Assembly (NCBI RefSeq): GCF_001704415.2 | Contig: NC_030827.1 | Location: 45,450,271 to 45,514,270, forward strand | Source: Capra hircus | Lineage: Eukaryota > Chordata > Mammalia > Artiodactyla > Bovidae | Direction of reading: 5' to 3' | Length of the DNA: 64,000 nt | Shown here: in pieces, positions 9,433-21,120 of the stretch | How positions within the stretch are numbered: position 1 is the first letter of the stretch | Layout: each line of letters starts with the position of its first letter | Program-made: the position numbers and the translations under genes | The notes under the pieces: model-generated | Database searches by the model: none | What the model was told of the DNA's origin: nothing | Seen by the model: only the letters and a program-made list of their open reading frames with translations

Positions 9433-9530
9433 GGGGGGTTCATGTTTGGGAACGCATGTAAGAATTTAAGATTTTAAAATTTAAAAAAAAATAAATAAAT
9501 AAAAAATAAAAAATAAAAAAAAAAAAAAAG
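9433..9530 (+). mobile_element. Severely 5'-truncated L1 insert with A-rich tail inside BovB
   Basis: GGGGGGTTCATGTTTGGGAA then CGCATGTAAGAATTTAAG match the 3' end of the L1-BT type, the same end seen inverted at 35293-35410. About 50 bp of L1 are followed by ~55 bp of A-rich tail with AAAT units. BovB sequence resumes as AAAACTAAGATCATG. The left edge ends ..CAACATTAG, so no meaningful target duplication is visible. Confidence 0.88.
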
Positions 9531-10203
9531 AAAACTAAGATCATGCATCTAGTCCCATCACTTCATGGCAAATAGATAGGGAAACAGTGGAAACGGTGTC
9601 AGACTTTATTTTCTTGGTCTCCAAAATCACTGCAGATGGTGACTGTAGCCATGAAATTAAAGACCCTTGCTCCTTGGAAGATAAGTTATGACCAACCGAG
9701 ACAGCACATTAAAAAGCAGAGACATTACTTTGCCAACAAAAGTCTGTCTAGTCAAAGCTATGGCTTTTCTGTAGTCATGTATGGATGTTACAGTTGGATG
9801 GTAAAGAAAGCTGAGTGCCAAAGAATTTATGCTTTTGAAATGTGGTGTTTGAGAAGACTCTTGAGGATTGCTTGGACTGCAAGCAGATCCAACCGGTGTA
9901 TTTTAAAGGAAGTCAGCCCTGAATATTCATTGGATGCTCTGATGCATAAGCTAAAGCTACAATACTTTGGTCACTTGATGGGAAGAGATGACCCATTGAA
10001 AAAGACCCTGATGCTGGGAAAGATTGAAGGCAGGAGGAGAAGAGGGCGACAGAGGATTAGATGGTTGGATGGTATCACCGACTCAATGGACATGAGTCTG
10101 AGTAAACTCCAGAAGTTAGTTATGTACAGTGAAGCTGGGCATACTGCAGTCCATGGGGTCACAAATAGTTGGACATGACTGAGCTACTTAACTGAAGTGA
10201 ACT
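9531..10203 (+). pseudogene. BovB ORF2 C-terminal relic and 3' tail
   Basis: A 180-codon frame at 9636-10178 covers the end of BovB ORF2 after reverse transcriptase, with motifs such as FSVVMYGCYSWMVKKAECQR, MWCLRRLLRIAWTASRSN, LKLQYFGHLM and RRGRQRIRWLDGITDSMDMS. The function of this region is unclear; it is thought to include thumb and connection parts. It follows the nested L1 scrap and ends with the SINE-like tail at about 10203. Confidence 0.9.
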
Positions 10204-10342
10204 CATAAACTAATTTAGACTCAAGCTAACTAATATTTAAACAGGTTCAAGTTAGTACTAAGTCAAGATTACGTCATCCTATTTTTTATTCTAAATGCTT
10301 TGGAAATAAACAGTCTTGGTAGCAATTTGTAATTACTAGAAT

Positions 10343-10540
10343 GGGCTTCCCTGGTGGCTCAGAAGGTAAAGCGTCTGCCTGCAATGCAGGAGACCTGGGT
10401 TTGATTCCTGGGTCAGGAAGATTCCCTGGAGAAGGAAATGGCAACCCACTCCAAAATCCCATGGATGGAGAAGCCTGGTAGGCCACAGTCCATGGGGTCA
10501 CAAAGAGTCAGACACGAATGAGCGACTTCACTACACTTTT
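10343..10540 (+). mobile_element. Bov-tA SINE
   Basis: Complete head-to-tail structure: tRNA-derived head GGGCTTCCCTGGTGGCTCAG and CCTGCAATGCAGGAGACCTG with B-box-like GGTTTGATTCC, then the body and the tail CATGGGGTCACAAAGAGTC. A small deletion removes the usual TATTCTTGCCTGG segment. Confidence 0.93.
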
Positions 10541-13090
10541 GCTCATGTAATTACATGCTAGCTTGTACTACTTCATGATTGAGTTGCATCATTGGATAAT
10601 GTATGTTTGATTATACATGTATATGTATATATTTGTATATGTTTATGTATATTCATATATACATATATATGCATATAAATAATGTATCTTTGATTATCAT
10701 TGGATAATGTATACTTGATACCTCCACCCAAAGAATGGGATAGTTCTTTTAATTCATTCATACTTAAAATCTCAAAATGGTCAAATCCTCAGGCAGTTAT
10801 TCAAGTCAATTTCCCACTTATTGAACCCCCCAAAGATGACAATCTTTACTTACCAACTTCCTCTTTCTACATATCTGCTAACACAATCATCTCCTGTCTT
10901 GGATCCCACTGCTTAGCCTTCAGCTAAAAAACTGATCTCATCAGAGGCACAGGGTTGAGCACATTCAGAGTATGTACTTATGATACTTGAAGAGAGCATT
11001 TTGATAAAATTACAAAAAAAGCAAAACAGTGTGCAATAAATATACTTGTCCAGCACAGTCAGCATATAGGTATCTGTCATTGTCAGCAGTTGGTGAATGG
11101 GCAAACAAAATATTGACAGTTGCTTCAAGCAAGTGTGTAAGGCATCAAGTCGTCATGGCATTTGACCTGTAATACAGTTAAGTACCGTAACTGTCAGGTG
11201 AGCGAGCACTGCCCTAACTATTTTGGGTGGCACTCACATACATCCTGCCATATACTCTTCTTTCCCTTCTTTTTTTCATACTCATTTGAACCTCTCTCTG
11301 GCTATTCATCACCATTCCTCATGTTTAAATCATAAACTCCCTTGTAGTGATTTTAACTATTTTTTCTCTGACTAAGGCTTTTCTGCTGTGTTTTGCTTTC
11401 TTCTCCAGGATTATTCATATTTATGTTTCCAGTTTTTCCAGGGAAGTTCTTAACATTTGTATCCCTAACTCAATCTTTGGATCAGCCATTAATACAGTCC
11501 TGTGATTACTTGTACATAGCTCAGCACATGGCTTCCAACTAATTTTCAGTATCCCTCAGCAAATATGGTAACCTCTGAAAGTAATACATATTTCATCACA
11601 CTAAAGTGTGTTTATATGTATTTTGTCCTCTCAACTTTGTTGAATTATTTTTGCTTTCAAATAGCACTCCTTCCCCCTGCCCTTTTAAAGTTGTTATAAT
11701 TTCTCTAAGGGTCATTTACAAAATGAAACCTCAATTATTCTAAATTCTACATCTAAAATTTTTCTAACTCTAAATGCTAGCTATTGTTAATGCATTATGC
11801 ACAGCCTGATTTTTTACAATGTATTCAATACTCAGCTTTAAATCTGTAGATGTAATGCTTTATTTAGCTATATCATAAATGTTGTGGTTGAATCATTTGT
11901 TAACAGTAAAAAATTAATACCTATAATTTCATGAACTTCTATGTAGATATACTACATATTTAATATAATAATTTGCCACTAGTATTGGCAATATAAGCCT
12001 CTAATAATAATTCTCTATTCAACATGCAGAGTTTTAGAAAAGTTTACTCTGGGTTTTTAAAATTCTTTTCAATTCTTCTCTTTTTTATGTTTTAAATTCT
12101 CAAGAGATTAAGTCTGTTAAAATGAAGCTCATCTTCAATTAGCAAGAAGAACATATGTATGCTCTTCATTAAAATCCCCAGGTATCATGGGCAAGAGTTC
12201 ATATTGGGTTTTCAGATAATTAAAGCCTCATACACATTTTCTGATATTCCATCTGGCATTAGAGTGTATTCAACTATAGATCACTTGAGTTATCAGACAG
12301 CTGAAAAGCTTAATAGCAAACATTAATATTGGGATCACCTCCTTTTTGATCTTTTACAGATAAGAGCATTATTATAACCTCAAATATCCTCAAATAACAA
12401 AAAAATAAAAGATGGTATATCTCATCTTCCTTGATAACCTTGCTAGACAATAACAATTAGAAGTCTCTTGAAAGTTTCTGATTAAATAGACCTTCTATGG
12501 CTGCTAAAATGGAAATTTGGATACAAAATAAGGTTTGATGATTTATTTTAAGAAATATTGTTTCTATTCCACCCTCCAAGTAAAATGCCCTGTGCATTCA
12601 TATCCATTGAAATATATATATATATATATATATATATCTCATAAAAGCAGTGATCTTGTGACTAGTTCCCTGAGTAAAACCTCGTACACAATTTGTGCCC
12701 AATGACTGTACACTATTCTTAAACATTTTGAAATTTAAGACCTTTAGCTTATGTGAATAATGTGCTAGGGAAATTGAAGGTAACTTTGTTTGTTATTCGA
12801 TCTATTTTATAATTTTCATTATTAAATCTGTTGTAGTGTTTCCTATAATTAAAATTGTATTTTATAATTACAAAGTACCTCAGGAAACAGGAATCCTGAT
12901 TTTTTAAGCTGAGTCAAATTTTCCTTGAAGATCAGGTTAGTTTCATGTATTGTATATCTATTTTACATTTCAATAAGCATTGATAGTTTTGAAAAAATCA
13001 GCTAACATTGAAAAATCTTTCATCCAATATTCTGTACCAACATCTGATGAAGCATCAGAAAATTATGGCTAAAATATCTTTCTCTTTCCG
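10541..13090. other. Long AT-rich stretch without gene
   Basis: The stretch holds AT-rich simple sequence at 10610-10690, flanked by two copies of TCATTGGATAATGTAT (10588-10603 and 10696-10711), and an (AT)n run at 12612-12638. The minus frames around 10913-11128 and plus frame 10700-10927 show no domain. I recognise no repeat family or exon in the rest. Confidence 0.6.
12612..12638. repeat. (AT)n microsatellite
   Basis: About 13 AT units without interruption. Confidence 0.95.
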
Positions 13091-13244
13091 TGGATCCCTG
13101 GATCAGGAAGATCCCCTGGAGAAAGAAATGGCAACTCACTCCAGTACTCTTGCTTAGAAAATCCCATGGATGGAAGATCCTGGTAGACTACAGTCCATGG
13201 GGTCAGGAAGAGTCGGACATGACTGAGCAACTTCACTTTCATTT
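13091..13244 (+). mobile_element. Bov-tA SINE, 5'-truncated
   Basis: It starts within the head at GGATCCCTGGATCAGGAAG and keeps the body and the tail ATGACTGAGCAACTTCACTT. The 75-codon frame at 13090-13317 is a read-through of this SINE, not a gene. Confidence 0.92.
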
Positions 13245-13623
13245 TATATCAAAGATGAAGAATTTAATAGTAATGGATGTCCAGAAATCCTCAAGAGAAG
13301 CCTCAAGAGAAGAATGATAAAGTTTCAATGTACACTCTTCTTAAGATAACAGTCATTTTTCTGGATATATTTACATGAGTTATCTGCATTCACCTCAAAG
13401 ACTCCGAGGCTCATTGTAGAGTCTGTTTGTGCACAATAATCTGCAGGTTTCTCTGACTCATACATTACTATTTAGCAAGGATGGATTGTTAGGGTGGACT
13501 TCTTGATATTATTTCTCCATCATTTTAGTTGCAAAATATGCACTTGCCATGGGAAATTGAGAAGATCTGAGTTATAAAGTTAATTGGTTCAATAGTGAAA
13601 TGTGATCTAATATGTCAAATGCA
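13245..13623. other. Non-repetitive AT-rich DNA
   Basis: Nothing recognised between two SINEs. Confidence 0.6.
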
Positions 13624-13849
13624 TAGGGTTTCTTTCTGTAGTGGTTCAGACTGTGCAGAATGTGCCTGCAATGCAGAAGACCCAGGTTTAGTCTCTGGGT
13701 TGGGAAGATCTCCAGGAGAAGGGAATGGAGACCCACTCCAGTATTCTTGCCTGGAGAATTCCATGGACAGAAGAGCCTGGTGGGCTAGAGTTCATGGGGT
13801 CACAAAAGAGTTGGACAGAAATGAGCAACTAATGCTTTCACTTTCATGA
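13624..13849 (+). mobile_element. Bov-tA SINE with 8-bp target duplication
   Basis: Full-length but diverged copy (CCTGCAATGCAGAAGACCCA, CCACTCCAGTATTCTTGCCT, CTTTCACTTTCATG). CAAATGCA occurs at 13616-13623 and again at 13850-13857, a plausible target-site duplication. Confidence 0.92.
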
Positions 13850-13969
13850 CAAATGCAACTGCATAAACTAAGTTTCTGCCTAGATCAGAGTCACTGCAGT
13901 TATTGTGGTTGCTAAAAGAAACTACTGTATCACTGTTGTTTTGGAAATAAGTGTTTTAAAATATGGAGT

Positions 13970-14090
13970 GCTGCTGCTTCTGCTAAGTTGCTTCAGTCAT
14001 GTCCAACTCTGTGCGACCCCATAGACGGCAACCCACCAGGCTCCCCTGTCCCTGAGATTCTCCAGGCAAGAACACTGGAGTGGGTTGCCA
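13970..14090 (-). mobile_element. Bov-A-type SINE 3' half (minus)
   Basis: The plus strand reads CTGCTGCTTCTGCTAAGTTG then TTCAGTCATGTCCAACTC. Its complement ends GACTGAAGCAACTTAGCAG, the tail typical of the second unit of Bov-A2. The head is absent. Confidence 0.88.
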
Positions 14091-14230
14091 GCAAAGATAT
14101 AAACTACTTTCATGGCAAGTTAGAGTTGACATTGACCACTGTCAAAAAAATAAGTAATACTTTGTGACCCAAAATATAATCTAAAATATCATGAATGCAA
14201 GTGATGTTTATTTATTTAATAATGTCTAGA

Positions 14231-14347
14231 TCAGTTCAGTCAGTTCAGTAGCTCAGTCATGTCCAATTCTTTGCAATTCCATCGCCTACAGCAGGCCAGG
14301 CATCCCTGTCCATCACAAACTCCTGGAGCTTGCTCAAACTCGTGTCT
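14231..14347 (-). mobile_element. BovB 3' tail fragment (minus)
   Basis: TCAGTTCAGTCAGTTCAG, CTCAGTCATGTCCAATTC and CATCACAAACTCCTGGAGC are the complement of the last ~120 bp of BovB. Everything upstream is missing. Confidence 0.88.
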
Positions 14348-14805
14348 AAATGGTACCTCAATATAGGTATGTGTGGAAGAGTAAGATAGAATGAGAATAA
14401 GATAAAATGGTATGTTGAAACAAATGATTTTCTATCAGAGTGAACAGGCAAATTGGAAAGAGGCAAATTCTGGATAACACAAGTTGTCCAAATATGGTAT
14501 CGAGGAATTAATGCAATTGCTACATCACATTTTCAAGTTAGTCAAAGCAATCTGATCAATGGTATCAGTGAGAATAAACAGAGTTTAGAATGAAGATTTG
14601 AAGGGTGAAATTATCTTTAGCCTCTGTTATAGACTGAAAGAAATATCAGGAGAAATATCCTTGTTCTTAAGGAATATGTGCGAGAGACTTAAGGTATATT
14701 TTTTATCTTTTGGTTATTTTTTACTTATAGTACCAAACAAAATACTACTTCTCCTAATATTAAGTCATTCAATTCACCAAAATAATATATATGAAAATTT
14801 TCACT
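14348..14805. other. AT-rich DNA without gene
   Basis: Nothing recognised between a BovB tail fragment and the next BovB. Confidence 0.6.
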
Positions 14806-15807
14806 ATTCAGTTCAGTTCAGTTCAGTTCAGTTCAGTCGCTCAGTCGTGTCTGACTCTTTGCGACCCCATGAATCGCAGCACGCCAGGCCTCCCTGTTCA
14901 TCACAATCTCCCGGAGTTCACTCAGACTCATGTCCATTGAGTCCGTTATGCCATCCAGCCATCTCATCCTTGGTCGTCCCTTTCTCTTACTGCCCCCAAT
15001 CGCTCCCAGCATCAGAGTCTTTTCCAATGAGTCAACTCTTCGCATTAGGTGGCCAAAGTACTGGAGTTTCAGCTTCAGCCTCACTCCTTCCAAAGAAATC
15101 CCAGGGTTGATCTCCTTCAGAATGGACTGGTTAGATCTCCTTGCAGTCCAAGGAGCTCTCAAAGAGTCTTATTCAACACCACAGTTCAAAAGCATCAATC
15201 CTTCAGCGCTCAGCCTTCTTCACAGTCCAACTCTCACAACCATACATGACCACAGGAAAAACCATAGCCTTGACTAGACGGACCTTAGTCGGCAAATTAA
15301 TGTCTCTGCTTTTCAATATGCTGTCTAGGTTGGTCATAACTTTTCTTCCAAGGAGTAAGTGTCTTTTAATTTCATGCCTGCAGTTACCATCTGCAGTGAT
15401 TTTGGAGCCCCAAAAAATAATGTCTGACACTGTTTCCACTGTTTCCCTATCTATTTCCCATGAAGTGATGGGATCGGATGCCATGATCTCCGTTTTCTGA
15501 ATGTTGAGCTTTAAGCCAACTTTTTCGCTCTCCTCTTTCACTTTTATCAAGAGGCTTTTGAGTTCCTCTTCACTTTCTGCCATAAGGGTGGTGTCTTCTG
15601 CATATCTGAGGTTACTGATATTTCTCCCGGAAATCTTGATTCCAGCTTATGTTTCTTCCAGTCCAGCATTTCTCATGATGTACTCTGTATATAAGTTAAA
15701 TAATCAGGGTGACAATATACAGCCTTGATGTACTCCTTTTCCTATTTGGAACCAGTCTGTTGTTCCATGTCCAGTTCTAACTGTTGCTTCCTGACCTGAA
15801 TACAGAT
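14806..15807 (-). mobile_element. BovB, 5'-truncated ~1 kb, best preserved copy
   Basis: The minus strand covers the end of the reverse transcriptase region, the C-terminal part and the 3' tail. The tail is extended by five CAGTT units at 14809-14833 on the plus strand. Many CpG sites that are decayed in other copies remain, for example CGCTCAGTCGTGTCTGACTC, suggesting a recent insertion. The 5' end lies where GAACTGGACATGG-type sequence stops near 15807. Confidence 0.95.
14833..15583 (-). pseudogene. BovB ORF2 C-terminal frames
   Basis: Two long minus frames cover the ORF2 end. The first, 15583-15203 (126 codons), starts just after the YADD motif with MAESEEELKSLLIKVKEESE. It carries ITSWEIDRETVETVSDIIFW and VMYGCESWTVKKAER, then stops. 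The second, 15162-14833, carries TARRSNQSILKEINP and RWLDGITDSMDMSLSEL. The break between them near 15165-15205 is a frame change within the ELWCWRRLLRVPW region. As a 5'-truncated copy it cannot make a working enzyme. Confidence 0.9.
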
Positions 15808-16249
15808 ACTACATTTTCTTGGAAAAATTGAAACTTATTTTATTAAGGATATTACAGAGGGATTTTCAAATTAAACACACTAAAATAAGTGACTATATAC
15901 AGAAAGGTTAAAGCAAAATATATTTAAAGCAAAATATAATTAATGCTTAAAATCTTTACCTGCACAGAGCAAATACATAGAATAAAATGAGCTCTGAGTT
16001 CTGACTTTTAAGAAGCATGCTTAACATTTTAAGTAATGAACTTAATAATAGAAGGAGATCATAGCACTATTTATTAAATAAATATTGAATATTAATATTT
16101 ATATAAGTAATCATTAATATTAAAAATTAAATAATATTTATTTTCTAATACAGTAGAGATAAATATTTCTTTAAAATGTGTCATAAAATATGTGTTCCAA
16201 TTAAAGATATTAAACTGAGCTGGATATTAAGTCTGTTCATTTTTAATTT
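15808..16249. other. AT-rich DNA without gene
   Basis: No motif recognised; runs of TAAT-rich sequence near 16060-16140. Confidence 0.6.
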
Positions 16250-16880
16250 AGCTTTATGAAATACATTTATATAGCAGGACTCACAAAATGGAGGCTGTCC
16301 TCAAGGTCTGTTCCATACCCCAGATCTAAATGCATGTCAATCTGTACTTGTGGGAAACACCACATTGTCAAGGAAACCTAACACCAGTTACAATCTTCCA
16401 ACTCAGCTTTAGCTAGTTTATCTTACCCTAGAAAATAGGACCTGTAGGCCTTATAAGGAAACCCCTGAACTCCTAAGCAATCAAGCTGTGGTTCGGTGTT
16501 ACCTTTTCTGAGTGCTTACTCGTTCAGTCTTGTCTGATTCTTTGAGACCTTTTGGATTGTAGCCTTCCAGGCTCCTCTGTCCATAGGAGTTTTCAGGCAA
16601 GAATTCTGAAGAGTGTTGCCATTTTCTCCTCTAGGGGATTGTCTTGATCCAGGGATCAGCTCATGTCTCCTATGTCTCCTGCATGGCAGGCAGATTCTTT
16701 ACTGCTGAGCCACTGGGAAAGCCCCTCTAATGCTCTATAAAACCCCCTCTGGCCAAAATCCCTTGGGAAAAGTGCTCCTCCCTCTGAGGCACTGCACTCT
16801 GTCACCCATGGACTGCTTTCTCTTCAATAAAGGACATTAAACTTGCTACTAAATTGTATTATTTTTGTCATTTGACAAGC
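16250..16880 (+). mobile_element. Solo retroviral LTR (ERV, class I-like), split by a SINE
   Basis: The right part has core promoter order: CTATAAAACCCC at 16735-16746, ~90 bp later AATAAA at 16826-16831, then a short R/U5-like segment. The left part has CACAAAATGGAGGCTG, often seen in gammaretrovirus-like LTRs. No internal retroviral genes flank it, so it looks like a solo LTR left by recombination. The borders are approximate, and no target duplication was settled. A SINE lies between the halves. Confidence 0.6.
16511..16725 (-). mobile_element. Bov-tA SINE inside the LTR (minus)
   Basis: The plus strand runs from CTTACTCGTTCAGTCTTGTC to GCTGAGCCACTGGGAAAGCC, the complement of a nearly full-length but diverged SINE. 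It must be younger than the LTR it splits. Confidence 0.9.
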
Positions 16881-19044
16881 TAAATCTGCATAAGAATATT
16901 AATGACATTGATCTTTTACCAAATGCTTCCAATGAACTAAATAATAACTTAAAAACTATATATTCTATCTCATAATTTCACAAACTGTCAAGAAATACGT
17001 CATCGTCTTCACTTTTTAGATGAGGGTATAAAGCAGCCACTGAGTAAATAAGGTTTTAAACAAAGTTCTTTCTGACACCAAGGGTGTACATTTAACTACC
17101 ATGGATACTCAGGTAAATGTAATGTAATTTGTGTGTGTGTTCTGCCGTGCTCCTAGACTATGATCAATATGCTTTGCCTAGAAATGTATCACTTATGACA
17201 TTTTGCTCCTGGAATGAATCAGACCATGCCTAGCATGCTGTAATCCATTTTATCAGCCTTATGTAGACAGGTTTAGAGTGTAATTCTTGTTCTTCCCTCT
17301 TTCCCATATGTCTTTCGAACCTCAAGGTCCTCAGTAGTGGAATTTGCCTTTCTCTTCTGTAGCAAACCCTGAGGGTTGGTGAAAAATTGTTCTTTTCCTG
17401 TTGCCTGGTTGAAAGGGGTATGAATTCAAATCACTTCCGAGTTTAAATTGGCCTTTCATTGATGGAGTTCTTCCTCACATATCTGTTCTGGCTGATGGCT
17501 GAGATTTTTCACTGCTAAGGGCTTTGGCTTTCTTCAGAGGAAAAGCACTATCTAAGTGCGAAATGTTACAATTAATATTAAAATGAGATGCCACTGGGTT
17601 TTAAAAGACTCAGTTTTTAAAAAGCACAAGAAACTGTAGAAGGACAGCAGCATATGGTTCTTTGTATTTTATAGATATGCTTTTTTCACAAAGTGGACAT
17701 GGTTCTTCAACATACGTAATTTTTAGAAGAGAAACATAAAAAGTACACATGTAGCTACAATATTAAGAATTCTGAAATATTAAAAAGGAACTTTGTAGTT
17801 ATTTTTCATACTACTACACACATTAAATTTAAACTGACAAATTTCACTTTGCTCTCTTTCATAGCTTTTATAACTAATCATAGATACACTTGATTGTAAC
17901 TATTGCATTAACAGTTTTGAATAGTAAGGAAGTTTCTTATTGTTTCTTAAATACAGTAATGATACTGAATGAGGTAGTGAGAAAACCACTAACATAACAG
18001 CAACTGTTTTCATAATCCTTTAAGAATAGTAAAAATGGTGCTCATCTAATTCTGAGTTTCAGCTTTGTTCAATGTGAAAATAAAGTCCCACTTGATGAAT
18101 ACAAAAATATGTGTTTGGAATAATTCAATGTTTATATAATGAAATTATTTTTATTCAAACTGTGTATGTAGATTTTGAATTTGGTCAACTTGTACAATAA
18201 TAACGTGGCTCTTTAGAAGACATAAACAAATCATACCCACTGCAACATGTTTTCCTAAAGGAATTACAGTTTATGACTTTGCAATATAATATTAGCAAAT
18301 ATATCTTACTTTAAAATATAATGTAAATGCAATTTCAATATACATCTTTCTTTCCCTATATGTGTATGTGTTTCTCTACCTGTGTATAAATAAGTATTGC
18401 TATTACATTTATCTGTTTTATCAAACAACATAGATTTCTAACCACCAAATCATGTGATATGACGTCAGACAAGCAGTTGTATCTTTTCATAGAGAAAATG
18501 TCTAATAAAACTGTAGATGCTATAACATAACATTTTAGTGTGGTAACTTAAATTTTAATCAAAGCATGTTAGTAAAGTATTAAAAAATCAGAAACCTTAA
18601 ATCAAATTCCATCCATTGGACTGATGTAATTTAGTAATAGATTTCATTTATTCAAAAACATTTTATTATTTTGATGTAGTGTAAATTTCATAAGAAAAAT
18701 CCCCAAAATACATATATGAGTTTTGGAGTGCATATATTATCCACAAAATGTGATTGCGTGAATCAACACAGAAAATAAGTGGGAGACAAGAATTTGATAC
18801 TGGATCTATTTCCTCTTCCTAGATTGAATATTTATGAGTTAATGGAGAAGGATCTCCAGAAGCAGATTTTCAACAGGAAATTCAACTTAAAATACCATTA
18901 ACATATTTGACGGGTGACAGAAATCACTTACCAGATGCCACAGTGCTTTCCTTAAAATGTTATTAAGTAAAAACTGTAAAGGAAAAGAAGAAAAGGCATT
19001 GATAGCTTTAAGTGCTAAAAATTAAAAATAACATTAAGAGGAAG
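16881..19044. other. About 2.2 kb of AT-rich DNA without gene
   Basis: I recognise no repeat family or coding exon. The part at 17270-17560 is less AT-rich and keeps a few CpG sites. It might be a conserved non-coding stretch, but nothing here proves that. Confidence 0.55.
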
Positions 19045-19159
19045 GAGACATGAGTATAACTATGGCTGATTCATGTTGAAGTTTGGCAGAAACCAACACA
19101 ATACTGCAAAGCAATTATCCTTCAATTAAAAATAAAGTTTAAAAATTTTAAAAAAAGAG
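19045..19159 (+). mobile_element. Short L1 3' end
   Basis: GGCTGATTCATGTTGAAG, GGCAGAAACCAACACAATAC and CAATTATCCTTCAATTAAAA are the typical 3' end of ruminant L1, followed by an A-rich tail. AAAAATAAC at 19024-19032 and 19160-19168 may be the target duplication but is low-complexity. Confidence 0.8.
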
Positions 19160-19168
19160 AAAAATAAC

Positions 19169-19837
19169 TATAAAGCATAACCTTCAATATTTCGAAACAG
19201 CTGATTTTTTAAAAGCAGGCATAACTCTTTTTTTTTTTAAATTTTATTGATCCCTTCAGCTGTCAGTGCTGTATGAATAGCTGATAATCAGAGTTTATCT
19301 TCATCACTTATCCCCATTTATTTGAGAGAGAGTGAGAGCAGAGAGTTCACTTTCCAATGAGATGATTGGGTTTTTTGTTAGTTTTATCTGGTTTCTGCTC
19401 TACAGATTCATATATCCAAAAGTACATCTTCTCAGTATCAGTGAAGGTAGTTCATCTACAGGATAAAAAAGTGATGCTATATATCTATCATACACTATAT
19501 ATGTTTTTATTTTGAGAATGCTGCACATGTGTGTATACATAAAAATTCATAGAAAATATATCACAAATTACTGTTTGCAATATTTTTGTTTTTGCTGTGT
19601 ATGATATATTTCAAATATGTAATAGGTATTCATATATAAGATCTCATTATAAAAAGATGATGTGAAAGCCATCCCTCATTCTGAGCATTTTTCACCATAT
19701 TCATCCATGTTTTTCTATCCAAAATCTCTCTTAAATTTAACATTTATTTTCAAGTCATTATCAACATACTGATTGCTTAAACATTATGCAGAAAATATCT
19801 TTGATAGCTGCATAGTCTATTAAAAATAGTGTTATAT
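19169..19837. other. AT-rich DNA without gene
   Basis: Nothing recognised. Confidence 0.6.
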
Positions 19838-20394
19838 TGGCCACTGCAACAGTGTACAGGCACGGCCAAGAGGAGCTACCCATGTCCGAGGTAAGGAGCA
19901 GCAGCTGTGCTTGGCTGGAGCAGCCGTGAAGAGATACCTCACGTTCAAGATAAGAGAAACCCAAGCAAAGTGGTAGGCACTGAGAGAGGGCATTGCAGGG
20001 CAGACAGACTTAAACCACAGTCACAGACAACAGGCCAATCTGATCACATGGACCACAGCCTTGTTTAACTCAGTGAAACTAAGCCACGCCGTGTGGGGCC
20101 ACCCAAGACGGATGGGTCATGGTGGAGTGGTATGAGAGAATGAGCTCCCTGGAGAATGGAATGGCAAACCACTTCAGTATCCATGCCTTGAGAACCCCAT
20201 GAACAGTATGAAAAGGCAAAAAGATAGGACACTGAAAGATGAACTTCTCAGGTCGGCAGCTGCCCAGTATGCTATTGGAGATCAGTGGAGAAGTAACTTC
20301 AGAAGAATGAAGGGATGGAGCCAAAGCAAAAACAATACCCAGTTGTGGATGGGACAGGTGATAGAAGCACGGTTTGATGCTGTAAAGAGCAATA

Positions 20395-21120
20395 TTGCAT
20401 AGGAACTTGGAACGTTATGTCCATAAATCAAGGCAAATTGGAAGTGGTCAAACAGGAGATGGCAAGAGTGAACATTGACATTCTAGGAATCAGCGAACTA
20501 AGATGGACTGGAATGGGTGAATTTAACTCAGATGACCATTATATCTACTACTGTGGCCAGTAATCCCTTAGAAGAAACGGAGTAGCCATCACAGTCAACA
20601 TAAGAGTCCGAAATACAGTACTTGGATGCAATCTCAAAACGACAGAGTGATGTTTCCAAGGCAAACCATTCAATATCAAGGTAATCCAATTCTATGTCCC
20701 TACCAGTTACCCTGAAGAAGCTAAAGTTGAACAGTGCTATGAAGACCTACAAGACCTTTTAGAACTAACACCCCCAAAAAATGTTCTTTTCATTATAGGG
20801 GACTGGAATGCAAAAGTAGGAAGTCAAGAAACACCTGGAGTAACAGGCAAATTTGGCCTTGGAATGCGGAATGAAAGAGGGCAAAGACTAATAGAGTTTT
20901 TCAAGAGAAGGCACTGGTCATAGCAAACACCCTCTTCCAACAGCACAAGATAAGACTCTACACGTGGGCATCACGAGATGGTCAACACAGAAATCAGAGA
21001 GATTATATTCTTTGCAGCCAAAGATGGAGAAGCTCTATACAGTCAGCAAAAACAAGACAAGGAGCTGACTGTGGCTCACATCATGATCTACTTATTGCCA
21101 AATTCAGACTGAAATTGTAG
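20395..21120 (+). pseudogene. BovB endonuclease domain relic
   Basis: APE-type endonuclease of BovB. Translating in pieces gives GTWNV near 20408 and NIDILGISELRWTGMGEF near 20474-20525 (catalytic Glu). Then come PFNIKVIQFYVPTS near 20668-20708, VLFIIGDWNAKVGS near 20783-20824 (Asp and Asn) and a degenerate SDHELL-like segment before 21100, disrupted here to AHIMIYLLPN. Stops occur at, for example, the TAA after TGTGGCCAG (20562-20564). A segment around the CLQNDRMISVRF consensus is shortened near 20640-20655. The enzyme would nick the target to prime reverse transcription; this copy is broken. Confidence 0.88.

Larger units (their letters stand above)
7716..10203 (+). mobile_element. BovB (RTE clade) retrotransposon, 5'-truncated, with nested L1 scrap
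   Basis: The copy starts inside the endonuclease region (CTCCAAGGCAAATCATTCAA), continues through reverse transcriptase and the C-terminal part, and ends in a typical tail at about 10203. It has a ~170-bp internal deletion near 8693, where ACAGAAGAA is joined to GATGCTGTGAAAGTGCTGCA. An L1 3' end sits inside at 9433-9530. It is defective through many stops and frameshifts. Confidence 0.95.

Noticed and set aside
9636..10178. 180-codon plus-strand open frame as a host gene
   Set aside because: The protein reads as the BovB ORF2 C-terminal part and lies in order within a BovB copy.
10343..10410. tRNA gene
   Set aside because: The tRNA-like bases are the head of a SINE, with no cloverleaf-complete acceptor and followed by SINE body. 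The same holds for the other SINE heads.
14806..14837. CRISPR-like or satellite repeat
   Set aside because: The CAGTT units are the tail of a BovB copy; there are no spacers, and the genome is mammalian.
14598..15110. 170-codon plus frame
   Set aside because: It reads unique AT-rich DNA and then the antisense of a BovB 3' end; no domain.
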